Assembly (NCBI GenBank): GCA_030728545.1
Contig: JANQZQ010000048.1
Coordinates: 830-6,439, forward strand
Source: Ilumatobacteraceae bacterium
GTDB taxonomy: Bacteria; Actinomycetota; Acidimicrobiia; Acidimicrobiales; Ilumatobacteraceae
DNA length: 5,610 nucleotides
Direction: 5' to 3'
Within the stretch, counting starts at the first letter, position 1. Each line of letters starts with the position of its first letter. Under the pieces are notes generated by a model. The model ran no database searches. It was given only the letters and a program-made list of their open reading frames with translations, and was not told the origin of the DNA. Shown here piece by piece: positions 5,354 to 5,610 of this stretch. Both the position numbers and the translations under genes were made by a program.

Positions 5354-5610
5354 TCACTCGGCAGGGACAATCACATCCATGTCTTCGAGACAATGGCGCG
5401 GTGGCGGTGGCTGTTCGTCAGGGGCCATCGTGAGCCGTAGTTCGACTCCGCATACCGAACAGCGGTAGCGAACGTTGATGCGACGCATCTCACCAGTTGG
5501 TGGTGGTGGTGGCAGTGACGTTGTCATGCTGCGCAGCATCCCGAAGCCAATCTTCCAGATGTATCGCACCAATAACAGCCCGATCGCCACCCAAACGATC
5601 GTGCCGAACA
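5354..5610 (-). CDS. Small membrane protein with Cys-rich C-terminal domain (5' end off the window)
   Basis: I do not recognise a named family with certainty. The last 84 residues are visible. A hydrophobic segment starts at the window edge (FGTIVWVAIGLLLVRYIW), followed by a short amphipathic stretch, a PPPPP linker and a compact domain RYRCSVCGVELRL ... PPPPRHCLEDMDVIVPAE. The CxxC plus a downstream His-Cys pair could bind zinc (Cys3His), like a rubredoxin- or zinc-ribbon-type knuckle. The likely topology is one helix with the Cys domain in the cytoplasm. The frame is open to the right edge. A GTG at 5590 could be the start (78 residues), but the helix continues upstream of it, so a start beyond 5610 is more likely. 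It is convergent with crgA, with 7 bp between stops. The function is unknown. Confidence 0.75.
   Translation of the reverse strand, partial: FGTIVWVAIGLLLVRYIWKIGFGMLRSMTTSLPPPPPTGEMRRINVRYRCSVCGVELRLTMAPDEQPPPPRHCLEDMDVIVPAE

Noticed and set aside
5351..5366. Small hairpin CCCT...AGGG after crgA as a terminator
   Set aside because: The stem is only 4 bp with an 8-nt loop and no T tract, and it overlaps the end of the opposing gene.
5490..5516. GGT/TGG-rich run
   Set aside because: It encodes the PPPPP linker of the minus-strand protein, and codon-level proline repetition explains it.
1..5610. CRISPR arrays, insertion sequences, tRNA/rRNA or defence genes
   Set aside because: No regularly spaced long repeats, transposase motifs, terminal inverted repeats or tRNA-like cloverleaf were seen on either strand.

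Overview
The window looks like chromosomal DNA from an actinobacterium, most plausibly of the class Acidimicrobiia (an Ilumatobacter-like lineage). By eye the GC content is moderate (estimated in the mid-50s per cent, not computed). Gene content and order match the actinobacterial Ser/Thr-kinase and cell-wall locus known from Mycobacterium (fhaA, pstP, pknB, then convergent trpG/pabA, then crgA). The taxonomic call is inference from synteny and protein style, not from a marker gene.

Layout. Positions 1-507 (minus) hold the N-terminal part of an MFS transporter that runs off the left edge. A 114-bp divergent intergenic region follows, with three 13-bp tandem repeats and a -10-like TAGACT that touches a likely leaderless GTG start. 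A tight plus-strand cluster then runs from 622 to 4428: a compact DUF3662-FHA protein (FhaA type), a membrane-anchored PP2C phosphatase (PstP type) and a transmembrane Ser/Thr kinase with four PASTA repeats (PknB type). The phosphatase and kinase genes overlap by 4 bp. Convergent to the kinase, with 7 bp between stops, is a glutamine amidotransferase subunit (PabA/TrpG, minus). Divergent from that is crgA (plus). Convergent to crgA, again with 7 bp between stops, is a partial minus-strand gene for a small membrane protein with a Cys-rich C-terminal domain, running off the right edge.

How the genes work together. The kinase senses muropeptides or lipid II through its PASTA repeats and phosphorylates cytoplasmic targets. 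The phosphatase reverses this. The FHA protein reads phosphothreonine. CrgA belongs to the divisome and peptidoglycan machinery that such kinases regulate. The amidotransferase makes ammonia for p-aminobenzoate or anthranilate synthesis; its presence here is conserved synteny, not an obvious functional link.

The most notable point is what is missing. fhaB, rodA/ftsW, pbpA and a second kinase (pknA), which commonly sit in this locus, are absent, and pstP is translationally coupled directly to pknB. I see no CRISPR array, mobile element, RNA gene or defence system. This is largely a conserved housekeeping region, so the findings are modest.
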